From Streptomyces minutiscleroticus (GTDB lineage Bacteria > Actinomycetota > Actinomycetes > Streptomycetales > Streptomycetaceae), in the NCBI RefSeq assembly GCF_014650875.1, contig NZ_BMVU01000030.1, forward strand, positions 1 to 64,000: a DNA stretch of 64,000 nt, in the 5' to 3' direction. This document shows positions 26,560 through 35,694 of this stretch, one piece after another. Each line of letters starts with the position of its first letter. Within the stretch, counting starts at the first letter, position 1. The notes below the pieces were generated by a model that did not search any database, had not been told where the DNA came from, and saw only the letters and a program-made list of their open reading frames with translations. A program made the translations under genes and the position numbers.

Positions 26560-26775
26560 GGGCCACCGGGAGAGCGTCAGGCGGGAGACAGCCCGTACGG
26601 CACACCGGCCGCGCGGTCCCCTCTCGCAGTCCACGGCGAGCAGTCAACGGGTCGCACCACCCACGGGCGATCGGGCTCGCGCGACGGACCGTCAGGTCCC
26701 CGCGCACACCGTTGCGGGTCAGCGCCGGACTCTCACCGGACTTCCCCCGCGGGAGGCCCGGGCAGCTTAACAAAC
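26560..26775 (-). ncRNA. Cobalamin riboswitch
   Basis: On the minus strand, 26708-26747 reads GGGGAAGTCCGGTGAGAGTC, then CGGCGCTGACCCGCAACGGT. This is the conserved core of the cobalamin aptamer, including the CGCTG-x-CCCGCAAC box. The flanking 150 bases have the paired arms expected and end in a GC-rich stem before the permease gene. Binding of adenosylcobalamin or a relative would switch off btuCDF-like expression. Exact ends are estimated. Confidence 0.9.
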
Positions 26776-26824
26776 GCGGGTGCCGGCCGAGGAGGCGCAG
26801 CCGGCGCCCGCGGTCTCGGCGGCA

Positions 26825-27019
26825 TCAGGGGCGAGCCGAGCCGTAGTCGAACAGCACCACCCGGTACCGCTCGGCCGGCGCGGGCACGACCAGCCGCCAC
26901 ATGTTCTGGTCACAGCCGAAGCCGTGCGCCAGGACCACGGCCGGGCCCGCGGCCGCCCCGCCGTCCGGGCCGGTGACCGGTCCGACGACCGTCACATTGT
27001 TCCTACGGCGGATGTCCAT
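26825..27019 (-). pseudogene. Truncated alpha/beta hydrolase (RsbQ-like N-terminus)
   Basis: The ATG at 27019 starts MDIRRRNNVTVVG, followed by AVVLAHGFGCDQNMWRLVVP and RYRVVLFDYGSA then stop after 64 codons. This is a close match to the N-terminus of RsbQ-type hydrolases (HGFGCDQNMW motif, then VLFDYVGSG), whose full length is about 270 residues. The reading fails at the expected VGSG motif, so a small deletion ended the frame and the catalytic Ser and His are missing. It is a fragment, not a functional hydrolase. Confidence 0.7.
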
Positions 27020-27139
27020 GCCCGCCGTCCTCTCACCCGCGGAGGATCGGACTCGGGCCGAGGTCGCCCGCACGCTTGACGAAGCACACAGAGGCACCTC
27101 CGGACCGGCCGGCCGCGTCGCGCGCGGCTCGGCCGGCGA

Positions 27140-29359
27140 TCACTGGTCCGTGATGTCCAGAGTGACCTTGGACAGTGGTCGGCCCACACACGTCAGCACG
27201 TAGCCGTCGGCTCTCTGTCCCGGCGTGAGGCAGTTCGGCTCGCCCTGCGCGACCTCTCCGCCGCGGAGCCGCACCATGCAATCGCCGCAGTTGCCGACCG
27301 TGCAGGAGTACGGCATCGGCAGCCCCGCGGCGAGTCCCGCGTCGAGCAGCGTTTGGCCGGGCTCGACCACCACCGTGCCGACGGGACGCCCGTCCCGCTC
27401 GACGGTCATCTCCTGGGGCACCGTCGCCACGGTCCCGGTACCCCGTGCGCTGGTGTAGTGCTCCTGGTGCACCAGCTCGTCCGGGACTCCGAGCCCGGCC
27501 AGGACGCCCTGGACGGTGTCCATCAGCGGTCCGGGACCGCAGACGTAGTAGTGGGCGTCCCGGGCCGGGGACAGGCCGGTGACCCAACGACGCACGCCGT
27601 CCGCGTCGAGCCGCCCGTCGCGGCCGGTCAGGACGTGGGTGACCGAGAGCCGGTCGGGATTGTCCTTCGCCAGCCGGGTCAGCTCGTCGCCGAAGATGGT
27701 CTCTTCCGCGCTGCGGCTGCTGTGGAGCAGCGCGATCCGGTCGCGGCCCGGCCGGTCGGCGAGCCGTGCGCGGATCATGCTCATCATCGGCGTCACGCCG
27801 CTGCCCGCCGCGACGAGCACGATCTGATCCGGGGGCCGCGGCTCGGTGTGGAAGGTCCCCGACGGGCCGCACACCGCGAGGCGGTCCCCGGGGCGCAGGT
27901 TCCGGTGCACGTGGGTGGAGAACCGGCCGCCCTCGATGTGCTTGACGGTGACCTCGAGCCGGGACGACCCGGGTGCGGACGAGGCCGAGTAGGCCCGCCG
28001 CACCGTGCGTCCGTCGACGCCGGCGACGAGCGTGAAGAACTGGCCGGGCCGGAAGTCGAACGTTCCCGGGTTCTTGCCGACGTCCTCCAGCACGAGGGTG
28101 AGCGCGCTCGGTGTCTCCCTGCGCACCTCGGCGATGCGCACCTCTCGCAGAGGGTTCTCCGTTCCCTCCGTCCCGCCGTCGGCGGCGGAACGCCGACGCA
28201 CGGAGCCACGGCGCCGACCGCCCGCACCGGGCCCGACGTCCTCGTAGCCCTCCTTGCGCAGTCCGGAGCGGTAGGCGCGGTTCATCACCAGCCGCAGCAA
28301 CCGGTCCACCCCAGGGATCGCCCCGATGAGCCTGAGCAGGAACGCGGGAGGACCGCCGCCGGTCCCGGCCGAACCGGCCGCGAGGTGTTCCCCCGCCAGC
28401 GCCATCAGATCCGGCACCGTGCCGCGGTCGACGTGTGCGCCGGGGGTCCACGGCCGCGAGCGCGCCACGGCGTCGTTGCCGCTCACCTCGGCGTGCTCGA
28501 CGTCGATGAGCAGCGCCAGGTGCGGGGGCGTCCCGCGCAGCGCCATCGTCTCCAGCAGCGCGGGATCGTCGGTGATCGCGCCGCGGCCGCGGACATGCAG
28601 GACACCGGCGCGCCCCGGAACGAGCGCGGCGAGCGAGAGCCGGTCGTCCTGGAGCAGGTTGTGGAGCGTGTCGGCGCGTTTGTTGCCCCTGCGGTCCGGA
28701 ATGGCGAGCGTGCGGCCGTCCAGGATCCGCGCCACCGTCCGCCGGTCCCCCCGCGGACTCGTGTCGCTCCCACCGGAGCGGTCCCACGTGGACAGTGCGA
28801 GGAACGGGGCCGCAGCCAGGAACTCGGCGACGCCGGGTCGGCACAGGGGCCCGTCCCCCGCGAGTCCGGCGGCCGGCCCGGCCGGGACGGGCGGGCCGGG
28901 CGGGCCGGGCGGGCCGGGCGGCTGCCACAGGCGGGACCGCAGGACGGCCTGCGCGCAGTGCACGTAGGCCTCCTCGACGTCGACGGTCGTCTCCGCGCCC
29001 TTGTGCGCGGCCACCGAGCCGTTGACGCGCAGGACCTCCCCGACGCCCGGCAGGAGGAAGAAGAACGAGACCGGACCGTGCGGGACTCCGGACTCGGGCA
29101 GGGAGAACGAGATCCGCGTAGGCGAGTGGACGCGGGCGAACCCCGGGGTGCCGCCGATGAAGGTCGTCCTGCTGACGCCGTCGGCGTCCCGGTAGCCGAA
29201 GGCCGCGACCGGACACCGGGCGAGGACGGCCCGGCAGCCCTCGTCGAGGGCGCTGATCTGCTTGAGCACGACCACCGACGCCGGGCGGCCGACGACCGCC
29301 TCGACCTCGTCCACCGTCGTCAGCCGGCGCAGGGTGCTGGACTGGTTCGACTGCTGCAC
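27140..29359 (-). CDS. Fusion protein: PPOX split-barrel domains plus PaaE-like ferredoxin reductase with 2Fe-2S
   Basis: The protein has 739 residues. The N-terminal 150 residues and then residues about 180-290 form two pyridoxamine-oxidase-like flavin barrels (FGYRDADGVSRTTFIGG; LAIPDRRGNKRADTLHNLLQ). They are joined by a collagen-like PPGPPGPPGPP linker. The C-terminal half is a plant-type ferredoxin-NAD(P)H reductase: FAD motif RRAYSASSAPG, NAD motif VLVAAGSGVTPMMSM and YYVCGPGPLMD. A 2Fe-2S ferredoxin domain with Cys spacing in YSCTVGNCGDCMV ends it. This would pass electrons from NAD(P)H through FAD and 2Fe-2S to the barrel flavin or an outside oxygenase. Likely partner in nitrosative or redox metabolism (inference). 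Confidence 0.88.
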   Translation of the reverse strand: MQQSNQSSTLRRLTTVDEVEAVVGRPASVVVLKQISALDEGCRAVLARCPVAAFGYRDADGVSRTTFIGGTPGFARVHSPTRISFSLPESGVPHGPVSFFFLLPGVGEVLRVNGSVAAHKGAETTVDVEEAYVHCAQAVLRSRLWQPPGPPGPPGPPVPAGPAAGLAGDGPLCRPGVAEFLAAAPFLALSTWDRSGGSDTSPRGDRRTVARILDGRTLAIPDRRGNKRADTLHNLLQDDRLSLAALVPGRAGVLHVRGRGAITDDPALLETMALRGTPPHLALLIDVEHAEVSGNDAVARSRPWTPGAHVDRGTVPDLMALAGEHLAAGSAGTGGGPPAFLLRLIGAIPGVDRLLRLVMNRAYRSGLRKEGYEDVGPGAGGRRRGSVRRRSAADGGTEGTENPLREVRIAEVRRETPSALTLVLEDVGKNPGTFDFRPGQFFTLVAGVDGRTVRRAYSASSAPGSSRLEVTVKHIEGGRFSTHVHRNLRPGDRLAVCGPSGTFHTEPRPPDQIVLVAAGSGVTPMMSMIRARLADRPGRDRIALLHSSRSAEETIFGDELTRLAKDNPDRLSVTHVLTGRDGRLDADGVRRWVTGLSPARDAHYYVCGPGPLMDTVQGVLAGLGVPDELVHQEHYTSARGTGTVATVPQEMTVERDGRPVGTVVVEPGQTLLDAGLAAGLPMPYSCTVGNCGDCMVRLRGGEVAQGEPNCLTPGQRADGYVLTCVGRPLSKVTLDITDQ

Positions 29360-29371
29360 GAACTACTCCTC

Positions 29372-29857
29372 TCAGCCGAGGCCGACCGGCCCAGGGGCCG
29401 GCAGCCGAAGAACGAGATGTCCCGCTCGGGCACGCCGCGGTCGTCGACCGGATGCCGCCGCACCGACGTGGCCGGCCGGGTCGCCCGGCTCGGCCCGACG
29501 CACCCGGGACGACAGGGGCGAATCCCCGTGCGGGACGGACTCGACGCCGATCGCGTCGTCCGCGGGCCGCACGCGCCGGCCCGTCAGGTTGCGCACCCGC
29601 GGCCGGACCGGCTTCGGCCCCGGCATCAGCCGGGCGGTCCATGCCCCGTCCGGGACCGCCGGCATCCGTGACACGCCCTGTCCCTCGCGCGGGAGGAACA
29701 GCCGAACCGTGTGGCCGTCGCCGGCGACGGTGAGGTCCCGCACGGCCGGACCGCCGGGAGCGACGCTCGCGAAGCCCGGCGCGAGGAAGGTGCCACGACG
29801 CACCTCCGGCGTGGCCGTCGTGCGCGGCCCGGGTGGGTGCGCCTTGGGGATCACCAT
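29372..29857 (-). pseudogene. Truncated siderophore-interacting protein
   Basis: The 161-codon frame keeps the FAD-binding part of the SIP family: GDGHTVRLFLPREGQ, the R-x-x-T-x-R-x-x-RP region as RVRNLTGRRVRP, then GVESVPHGDSPLSSRVRRAEPG. The usual RTYTVR is altered and the C-terminal NAD(P)H domain is replaced by an unrelated Arg/Gly-rich tail. SIPs reduce ferric siderophores, and this one is probably inactive. It lies directly before the reductase fusion on the same strand, and TetR is divergent. Confidence 0.55.
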
Positions 29858-29966
29858 GTGTCCCCCGGATCGGCCGTGCCGCTGTCTTTGCAGGTCATGC
29901 CATTATTGTGAGCAATGACTCAGCTTTTTGACTACTCGCTTTTCCCACCCTGAGGAGGACCTGCAG

Positions 29967-30587
29967 ATGCCGTCGGCCGACCGCCGTCTTCAGCCACGTC
30001 GCAAGCCCCGTCAGGTGCGCGCCGAGCTCACCCGCGAGCGCATCCTCACCGCCGCTGCTCACGTTTTCACCGAGTACGGCTACGCCGCCGGCACCACCAA
30101 CCGCATCGCCGAGCGCGCCCGCATCTCCATCGGCTCGCTGTACCAGTACTTCCCGAACAAGGACGCCATCCTCGCCGAGCTGATGGTGCGGCACATCGAC
30201 CGCGGCGCGTTGACGCGGACCGACCGGATCGATCTGTCCGCCGGCAGCCTGGAGGCGATGGCGCGGGTACTGGTCCGCGACGCGATCGACCACCACCGCG
30301 AAGACCCGCACCTGCTGCGCATCATGATCGAGGAGGCGCCGCTCTCACAGGAACTGCTCGACGCCATCGACCGGCACGGAAGGACGCGCGTCGGCCAGGT
30401 GCGCGACCTCCTCGCCCGGCACCCGGACGTCCGGGTACGAGACCTCGACACCGCGGCCGAGCTGATCGTGTCCACCGTGGAGATCAATACGCACAGGCTC
30501 ATGGCCCATCCGCGGACCATCCCGGTCGAGACGTTCGAGAACGAACTGGTGGACATGGTCACCCGCTATCTGCGCGGCGACCAGTAG
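29967..30587 (+). CDS. TetR family transcriptional regulator
   Basis: The ATG at 29967 follows ggagga at 8-base spacing and gives 206 residues. The HTH is textbook TetR: RERILTAAAHVFTEYGYAAG, then TTNRIAERARISIGSLYQYFPNKDAI. The C-terminal ligand domain has no named signature. It diverges from the siderophore-interacting remnant and the reductase fusion, so it probably represses that unit or itself. A longer frame to 29928 lacks a ribosome site. Confidence 0.9.
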   Translation: MPSADRRLQPRRKPRQVRAELTRERILTAAAHVFTEYGYAAGTTNRIAERARISIGSLYQYFPNKDAILAELMVRHIDRGALTRTDRIDLSAGSLEAMARVLVRDAIDHHREDPHLLRIMIEEAPLSQELLDAIDRHGRTRVGQVRDLLARHPDVRVRDLDTAAELIVSTVEINTHRLMAHPRTIPVETFENELVDMVTRYLRGDQ

Positions 30588-30692
30588 CCGCACCGGCACG
30601 GCGCCCCTCGTCGCCGCATCCACCGCGACGGCAGGAAAGGTGGACGCCGGCGCGAGAACCCGAAGGCGCAGCCGGACACGCGCCGGAAGGCA

Positions 30693-31706
30693 ATGAGCCG
30701 ATCCCAGCGCCGTGCAGGGCCGGGACCGTCACGCGCTCGGCTCGGTGCCCCGCGGTTCGAGCCGCTGATCACTGCACACGGGTTGCGTCCGTTCCTCTCG
30801 CCGACCGGAGGCGAGCCGCAGTGGGCGGCCGAGGCGACGCACGGCGTCGGGACGGCAGGAATCCGGTCGGCGGACCTCGAGACCGCGCCGCTGCGGTCCT
30901 TCGTCACCGTCGTGCGGGCGGGCGGCATCAGCCGCGCCGCGGCCACGCTCGGACAGGCTCAGCCCGCGCTCAGCCAGCAGGTGCGCAAGCTCGAAAGAAC
31001 CGTCGGACGTCCACTGCTCCACCGCTCACCGTCCGGTGTCCCGCCGACCCGGGCGGGCGAGGAGCTCCTGCCGTACGCCGAACGCATCCTCTCGCTGTCC
31101 GCGCAGGCACTCACCGAGACCGGGCGCGTGCTCACCGGCCGCTGCGGTGTCGGACTGCTCGAAGACCTCGCCGCGTCCCAGCTCCCGCAGGCCCTCGCCG
31201 ACCTCGCCCGGCTGCATCCCGACGCGACCCTGGAGGTGCTCAGCATGTCCGACGCCGCGATGCGGGAGGCCTACGACACGGGCCGCGTCCAGCTCGTGCT
31301 CAACGAGGTGGCGGCCATTCCCGGACCGCCGCGCCGGACGGTGCGCCACCCGCTGGTCTGGGCGATCGGCCAAGGCATGGACGTGGCCGCCGATCCGCTG
31401 CCGGTGGTGCCGTTCTCCGACACGTGCTCCTGACGTACGTCGGCGCCGGACACCCGGGAACGCGCCGGACGGCCCTGGCGGGTGGCGTTCGACAGCAACA
31501 GCCTGGCCGGTGTGCTCGCCGCGCTACGTGCCGGGCTCGGCGTCGCGGCGCTCCTGCCCACGAACCTCGAACCGGCCATGGCCTGCCACGACGCAGCCGC
31601 TCCGCCCGTCCTGCCGGACGTCGGACTCGGCCTCGCACGGCACCCCCGGTCCGAAGGCGACCCGCTGATCGATGCCGTGGAGACCGCGCTACGACGGACG
31701 ATCTGA
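30693..31706 (+). pseudogene. LysR-type regulator interrupted by an in-frame TGA
   Basis: The upstream part encodes a LysR helix-turn-helix (LRSFVTVVRAGGISRAAATL, then PALSQQVRKLERTVGRPLLH) and half of the effector domain. The frame stops at TGA 31431-31433 within SDTCS-stop-RTS. Reading on in the same frame gives RPWRVAFDSNSLAGVLAALRAG and LGVAALLPTN, the second half of the effector domain, ending at 31706. At this place homologues commonly have Trp, so a TGG to TGA nonsense change is the simplest event. There is no shift of frame. The start is not certain; the first 60 codons look unlike LysR and the true start may be near 30870. Confidence 0.75.
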
Positions 31707-31804
31707 GTTCCGCGGCCGGCCGGCACAGTGACCCTGTGCACAGCCGGGCGGTCCGGGGCGAAGGCCCGGCGGACCGGGCCGTGTCCCCGTGCCCGGCAGT
31801 CGGG

Positions 31805-32980
31805 TCAGGAAGGCTGGACCTCGTCGAAGAGGGCGATGGCCTGGGAGGGGTCCGGACTCACGAGGCGTTCCAGACCGGCCGTCGTGATGTTCGCCCACCT
31901 GCCGGCCCGTGCCCACATCTGTTCCTCGAAGGCGCGGACGGCCTCGTCCAATTCTTCCGGGCCGGAGGCGGCGGCGATGGACTCGGCGAGTTCGGCGCCT
32001 TCCAGCATCGCGAGGTTCGCGCCCGCCCCCAACGGCGGCATCAGGTGGGCGGCGTCGCCCAGCAGCGTCACCCCGAAGACGTGGGTCCAGGTGTGAGGCA
32101 CGGGAAGGACGTAGAGGGGGCGGCGGACGAACGTCGTGCCATGGCGCAGGAGGTCGAGGACGGGAGCGGCCCAGCCGTCGAACAGGGCCAGCAGGTTCGA
32201 CCGCACGGCCTCGGCGTCGGCCGGGCCCAGGCCCGCGCGCCGGTCCGGGCCCATGTGCCTCGTATGCCGGTCCGGGTCCGTGTGCCGGTCCAGCTCCACG
32301 CGGAACTGGGCGTACACCTTGACGTGGCCGCCGCTGTTGCGCTGGGCGACGAGCGCGCGGTTCACGCCGTACACCGCCACGGAACCGTCGCCGACCAGCC
32401 GGGCGAGGTCGGGGTGGCGGGTGTCGACGTCGTCCAGGGAGGTCTCGACCAGGGTGACGCCGGTGTACTGCGGCGTCGCGGACGAGACCGCCGGACGCAC
32501 CCGGGACCAGGCACCGTCCGCGCCGATCACGAGGTCGAACGTCTCCTGACGCCCGTCCGCGAACCGGACCAGCACGCCGTCCCGGCCCTCCGGCACCACC
32601 TCCGTCACGCCCCGCCCCCACTGCACGTCCAGAGGGCCGAGCAACAAGTCACGGAGTTGCCCGCGGTCGATCTCGGGATGGGCCCGCTCGCCCGGACGAG
32701 GCCGCCAGTCGCGCAGGACGGTCCCGTCCGTGTCCAGGATGCGCATGGCCTGCCCCTCGGGACGGGACAGCGCCTGGAACCCCGCCAGCAGCCCCGCCTT
32801 CTCCAGCGCCAGCTGGCCCATCCCCTCCTGCAGGTCCAGCGTGCCGCCCGGGGGGCGGGCATCCGGGGCGGGGTCGCGTTCGAGGACGGTGACAGGATGG
32901 CCATGACGGTGCAGGACACGGGCGAGGACAAGGCCGGCGGGTCCGCTGCCGACCACGGCGATACGGGTACGGGGTCTCAT
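31805..32980 (-). CDS. FAD-dependent monooxygenase, TetX-like
   Basis: The protein has 391 residues. It has the Rossmann motif IAVVGSGPAGLVLARVLHRHGH, then the DG-type segment DLVIGADGAWSRVR and the GD motif VTLLGDAAHLMPPLGAGAN. It belongs to the PheA/TetX-like flavoprotein hydroxylase group (HPVTVLERDPAPDARPPGG, IDRGQLRDLLLG). TetX hydroxylates tetracyclines, and relatives act on many aromatic compounds, so resistance is possible but not shown. A His-rich DRHTDPDRHTRHMGPDRR insert near residue 240 is unusual. It is separate from the LysR pseudogene 99 bases downstream. Confidence 0.87.
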   Translation of the reverse strand: MRPRTRIAVVGSGPAGLVLARVLHRHGHPVTVLERDPAPDARPPGGTLDLQEGMGQLALEKAGLLAGFQALSRPEGQAMRILDTDGTVLRDWRPRPGERAHPEIDRGQLRDLLLGPLDVQWGRGVTEVVPEGRDGVLVRFADGRQETFDLVIGADGAWSRVRPAVSSATPQYTGVTLVETSLDDVDTRHPDLARLVGDGSVAVYGVNRALVAQRNSGGHVKVYAQFRVELDRHTDPDRHTRHMGPDRRAGLGPADAEAVRSNLLALFDGWAAPVLDLLRHGTTFVRRPLYVLPVPHTWTHVFGVTLLGDAAHLMPPLGAGANLAMLEGAELAESIAAASGPEELDEAVRAFEEQMWARAGRWANITTAGLERLVSPDPSQAIALFDEVQPS

Positions 32981-33430
32981 GCCGGTACAACGTACGGCCC
33001 CTCACCGAGCCGGTCCCGCCCCGTCACCGAACCGAAACGACGGCGCCGAGTCGATCGTGAGCGGGCCGGGCCCGAACGCGGTCCTCCCCCGGCCTACGGC
33101 CGACGGCGGGGACCGGCCCTCTGCGAGCGGAGCGTCCCCGTGACGTACCTTCCGGTCCGAGAAGCCGATGACGCGGGACGCCAGGGGTGGACGGAGGCCC
33201 AAAGTCCGTATCGCGCACTGCGCATCGCCTGACCGGCATCTGGCGGCCGGCGGCCGGCGGGGAGCCCGCGGGTCGTGAGCGGCTCGTGGGAGGAGCGGGC
33301 GACGGTTTCGACGCCGTCGCCGGTATGGACGGTACGGACACCGGAGAAGGGCGACGGTGTGATCACAACGCCGGAGTGCGGAGCGGAAACTCCCGTGCGC
33401 CGACTCGTGCGCCCCTGCGATCATCCCTGA
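32981..33430. other. Intergenic region with hairpin repeat copy 2
   Basis: This 450-base stretch has no convincing gene. At 33082-33104 it carries the second copy of the GC-rich hairpin repeat seen at 23252 (tcctcccccggcctacggcc). The promoters for the divergent genes on either side must lie here. Confidence 0.4.
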
Positions 33431-35602
33431 ATGGCGCACAGTCTCGAATCGCTGGTCATCCGGCACACCCACCGTCTTCCCTTCCCCAAGGGCTCCGCCG
33501 GGGAAGGGACCACCGCCGCGCGGCAGTTCGACGCGGCGCTGGCGTCCGTGGGCTTCAAGCTCTCGGCGGAGCTGCTGGAGCGGCTGGCGGGGCTGTCCGA
33601 GGCCGCGGTCGTGCACACCGCCAGGCGGACGCTGCGCACCGTGGGCGAGATGGTGGGCGACCACGTCCGGCACAACTCGTACTTCATCGACTTCCCGGCG
33701 AACGTACCGGACACCGAAGAGTTCTGGATGCGGTGTGTGACGAAGGCGCTGAGTGACGGCACGTCCCGCGACAACGTGCTGACGCAGCTGGCGCACGGTG
33801 TGCTGGACCTGCTCAGCCTCCCCGCGTACGGCCGCTACCAGCACACCTACGAGGAGATGCTCGCGGCGCAGGACGAGCTGATCGCCTCGGCGGGCGACCG
33901 GGTGACCGTCCTGCACCTCGGGCGGGACCTGGACGACGAACTCACGGACCTGTACCTGGCCCTGGCCGGCAGCACGACGCCCCTGGGCGAGGACCACCTG
34001 CGCGACCTCAAGGCCCTCGCCGAGCGGTGCGCGCCCGGCCCCCAGCCGGAGTCGATCCCGGTCCGGGAGAACCGGGCGGTCGTCAACGAGGCCCGTCTCG
34101 CCGCCGGCGCGGACCTCCTGCTGGACACCGTCACCGATGTGCTGCGACTGGCCTGCGCGCTGTCGGGCGGCGACGTGACGCTGCAGGAGCCGACCCGGTT
34201 CCGGACTCTGCCGCGGCCGGTCCGCCGTGCGCTGCTCGCGGGCCTCGACTCCGTGGTCGCGGCGAACCCCGCCAAGCTGGCCGACGTCCACGCGCACCGC
34301 GAGCCCTTCAAGCGGCTCGGTGAGCGTCTCCACCCGCACGAGTACCCGCACTGGCCGCACGCCGCCGACGTGTTCGCCGTGGCACGGGGGCAGAAGGAGG
34401 CGCGGTCCTTCGACAGCCGTGTCCAGCAGCTGCTCGACGAGCCCGACGTTCTCGGTGCGGTGCGGCTGCTGGAGTCCGCTCCCGGCAGACTGTTCCGCGC
34501 CCTGGACCTCCTGCTGCGTACCGCCGCCGGCCAGGAGGAGCGGGACGCGGTGGTGGCCGCCGCGGTGCGGGCCGCTCCCGCGGTCTCCGGCCGGGTCGTG
34601 CTGTCGGTGCGCGAGCACTTCCAGAACCGGGAGCCGGCCACCGGCGACCCCCGGGTCTTCGTCAACCGCCGGGGCCGCGGCTGGGCCGCCCCCGACGCCC
34701 GGCGGCCCGTACCCGCCGCCGACCGCGACCGTCTGGTCGCCGCCCTCGACGCCGAGGTGCGCCGCAGGCTCCCGGCGCCGGGCCGGCTGCTGCTCGACCC
34801 CGACGTCCTCGACGTGGCGCTCCCGCTCAGCGGGAGGGCGACCGCGGCCGGGCTCGGCACGCTGCCGCGGGGTTCGGTCTCGGCCGTCGACGGCGAACGG
34901 CTGCGCTTCTTCGTGTACTGGAAGGAGACCGGGAAGCGGACCGACTACGACCTCTCGGCGCTGCTCCTCCGCGCCGACTACAGCACCGACTCCTGGCTCT
35001 CCTACACGTCCCTCACGGCTGTCGGCGGCAGGCACTCGGGCGATGTCACCGAGGCGCCCGACGGGGCCTCGGAGTTCATCGACCTGTCCCTGGACCGGGT
35101 ACGCGGCGCGTTCATCGTTCCGCAGGTCAACATCTTCGCCGGCGAGGGCTTCGAGGAGGTCGAGGAGTCGTTCTTCGGCTTCATGCTGCGCGACGGCGAG
35201 CAGAAGGGCCGGCCGTTCGAGCCGCGGACGGTGCGGATGAAGTCGGAGCTCCGCGGGGCGGGGCGGGTGGCGCTGCCGCTGGTGTTCCGGCGCGAGGACG
35301 ACGGCCGGTGGCGCGCGAAGTGGACGCACCTGTACCTGAAGGGCGTCTCGTCGGCCAACCGCGTCGAGGAGAACCAGGTGTCGGTGTCCAAGGTGGTGCG
35401 CGCCGTCGTGACGCGCGAGTACCTGACGGTGCGCTACCTGGTCGGCCTGATGTCCGGCGACACGGCGGACGTGGAGCTGTGGGACGGCGGGCCGGTCCCG
35501 GACGGGCCCGTGACGTACATCGGTCTCGAACGTCCCGACGGGCTGCACCCGGACTCCCGCGTCATCACTCTCAAAAATCTGCGCGACGTGATCCCGGGCT
35601 GA
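33431..35602 (+). CDS. Large TerD-like-domain protein (Streptomyces type)
   Basis: The protein has 723 residues. The first 450 residues are helical (RHTHRLPFPKGSAGEGTTAA, LTQLAHGVLDLLSLPAYGRYQ) with no catalytic motif. The last 200 resemble TerD/tellurite-resistance modules: LRFFVYWKETGKRTDYDLSA, then FIDLSLDRVRGAFIVPQVNIF. The TDYDLSALLL and calcium-binding-like acidic turns fit. TerD proteins occur in phage, oxidative and tellurite stress systems. This architecture is similar to the MXAN_6230/SCO0854-type family as I remember it, but its RING-like N-terminus is not visible here. It begins ATG 33431 without a clear ribosome site. A second TerD protein is encoded at 36743. Confidence 0.65.
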   Translation: MAHSLESLVIRHTHRLPFPKGSAGEGTTAARQFDAALASVGFKLSAELLERLAGLSEAAVVHTARRTLRTVGEMVGDHVRHNSYFIDFPANVPDTEEFWMRCVTKALSDGTSRDNVLTQLAHGVLDLLSLPAYGRYQHTYEEMLAAQDELIASAGDRVTVLHLGRDLDDELTDLYLALAGSTTPLGEDHLRDLKALAERCAPGPQPESIPVRENRAVVNEARLAAGADLLLDTVTDVLRLACALSGGDVTLQEPTRFRTLPRPVRRALLAGLDSVVAANPAKLADVHAHREPFKRLGERLHPHEYPHWPHAADVFAVARGQKEARSFDSRVQQLLDEPDVLGAVRLLESAPGRLFRALDLLLRTAAGQEERDAVVAAAVRAAPAVSGRVVLSVREHFQNREPATGDPRVFVNRRGRGWAAPDARRPVPAADRDRLVAALDAEVRRRLPAPGRLLLDPDVLDVALPLSGRATAAGLGTLPRGSVSAVDGERLRFFVYWKETGKRTDYDLSALLLRADYSTDSWLSYTSLTAVGGRHSGDVTEAPDGASEFIDLSLDRVRGAFIVPQVNIFAGEGFEEVEESFFGFMLRDGEQKGRPFEPRTVRMKSELRGAGRVALPLVFRREDDGRWRAKWTHLYLKGVSSANRVEENQVSVSKVVRAVVTREYLTVRYLVGLMSGDTADVELWDGGPVPDGPVTYIGLERPDGLHPDSRVITLKNLRDVIPG

Positions 35603-35694
35603 GTGCTAACGTCGCCCGAGGCGAGGCCATGAAAGGGCTTCCTTCTTCATTCCTTTCCTGAAACAAGCTCTCTCGCTTCCCTCGCCCTCGGCAT

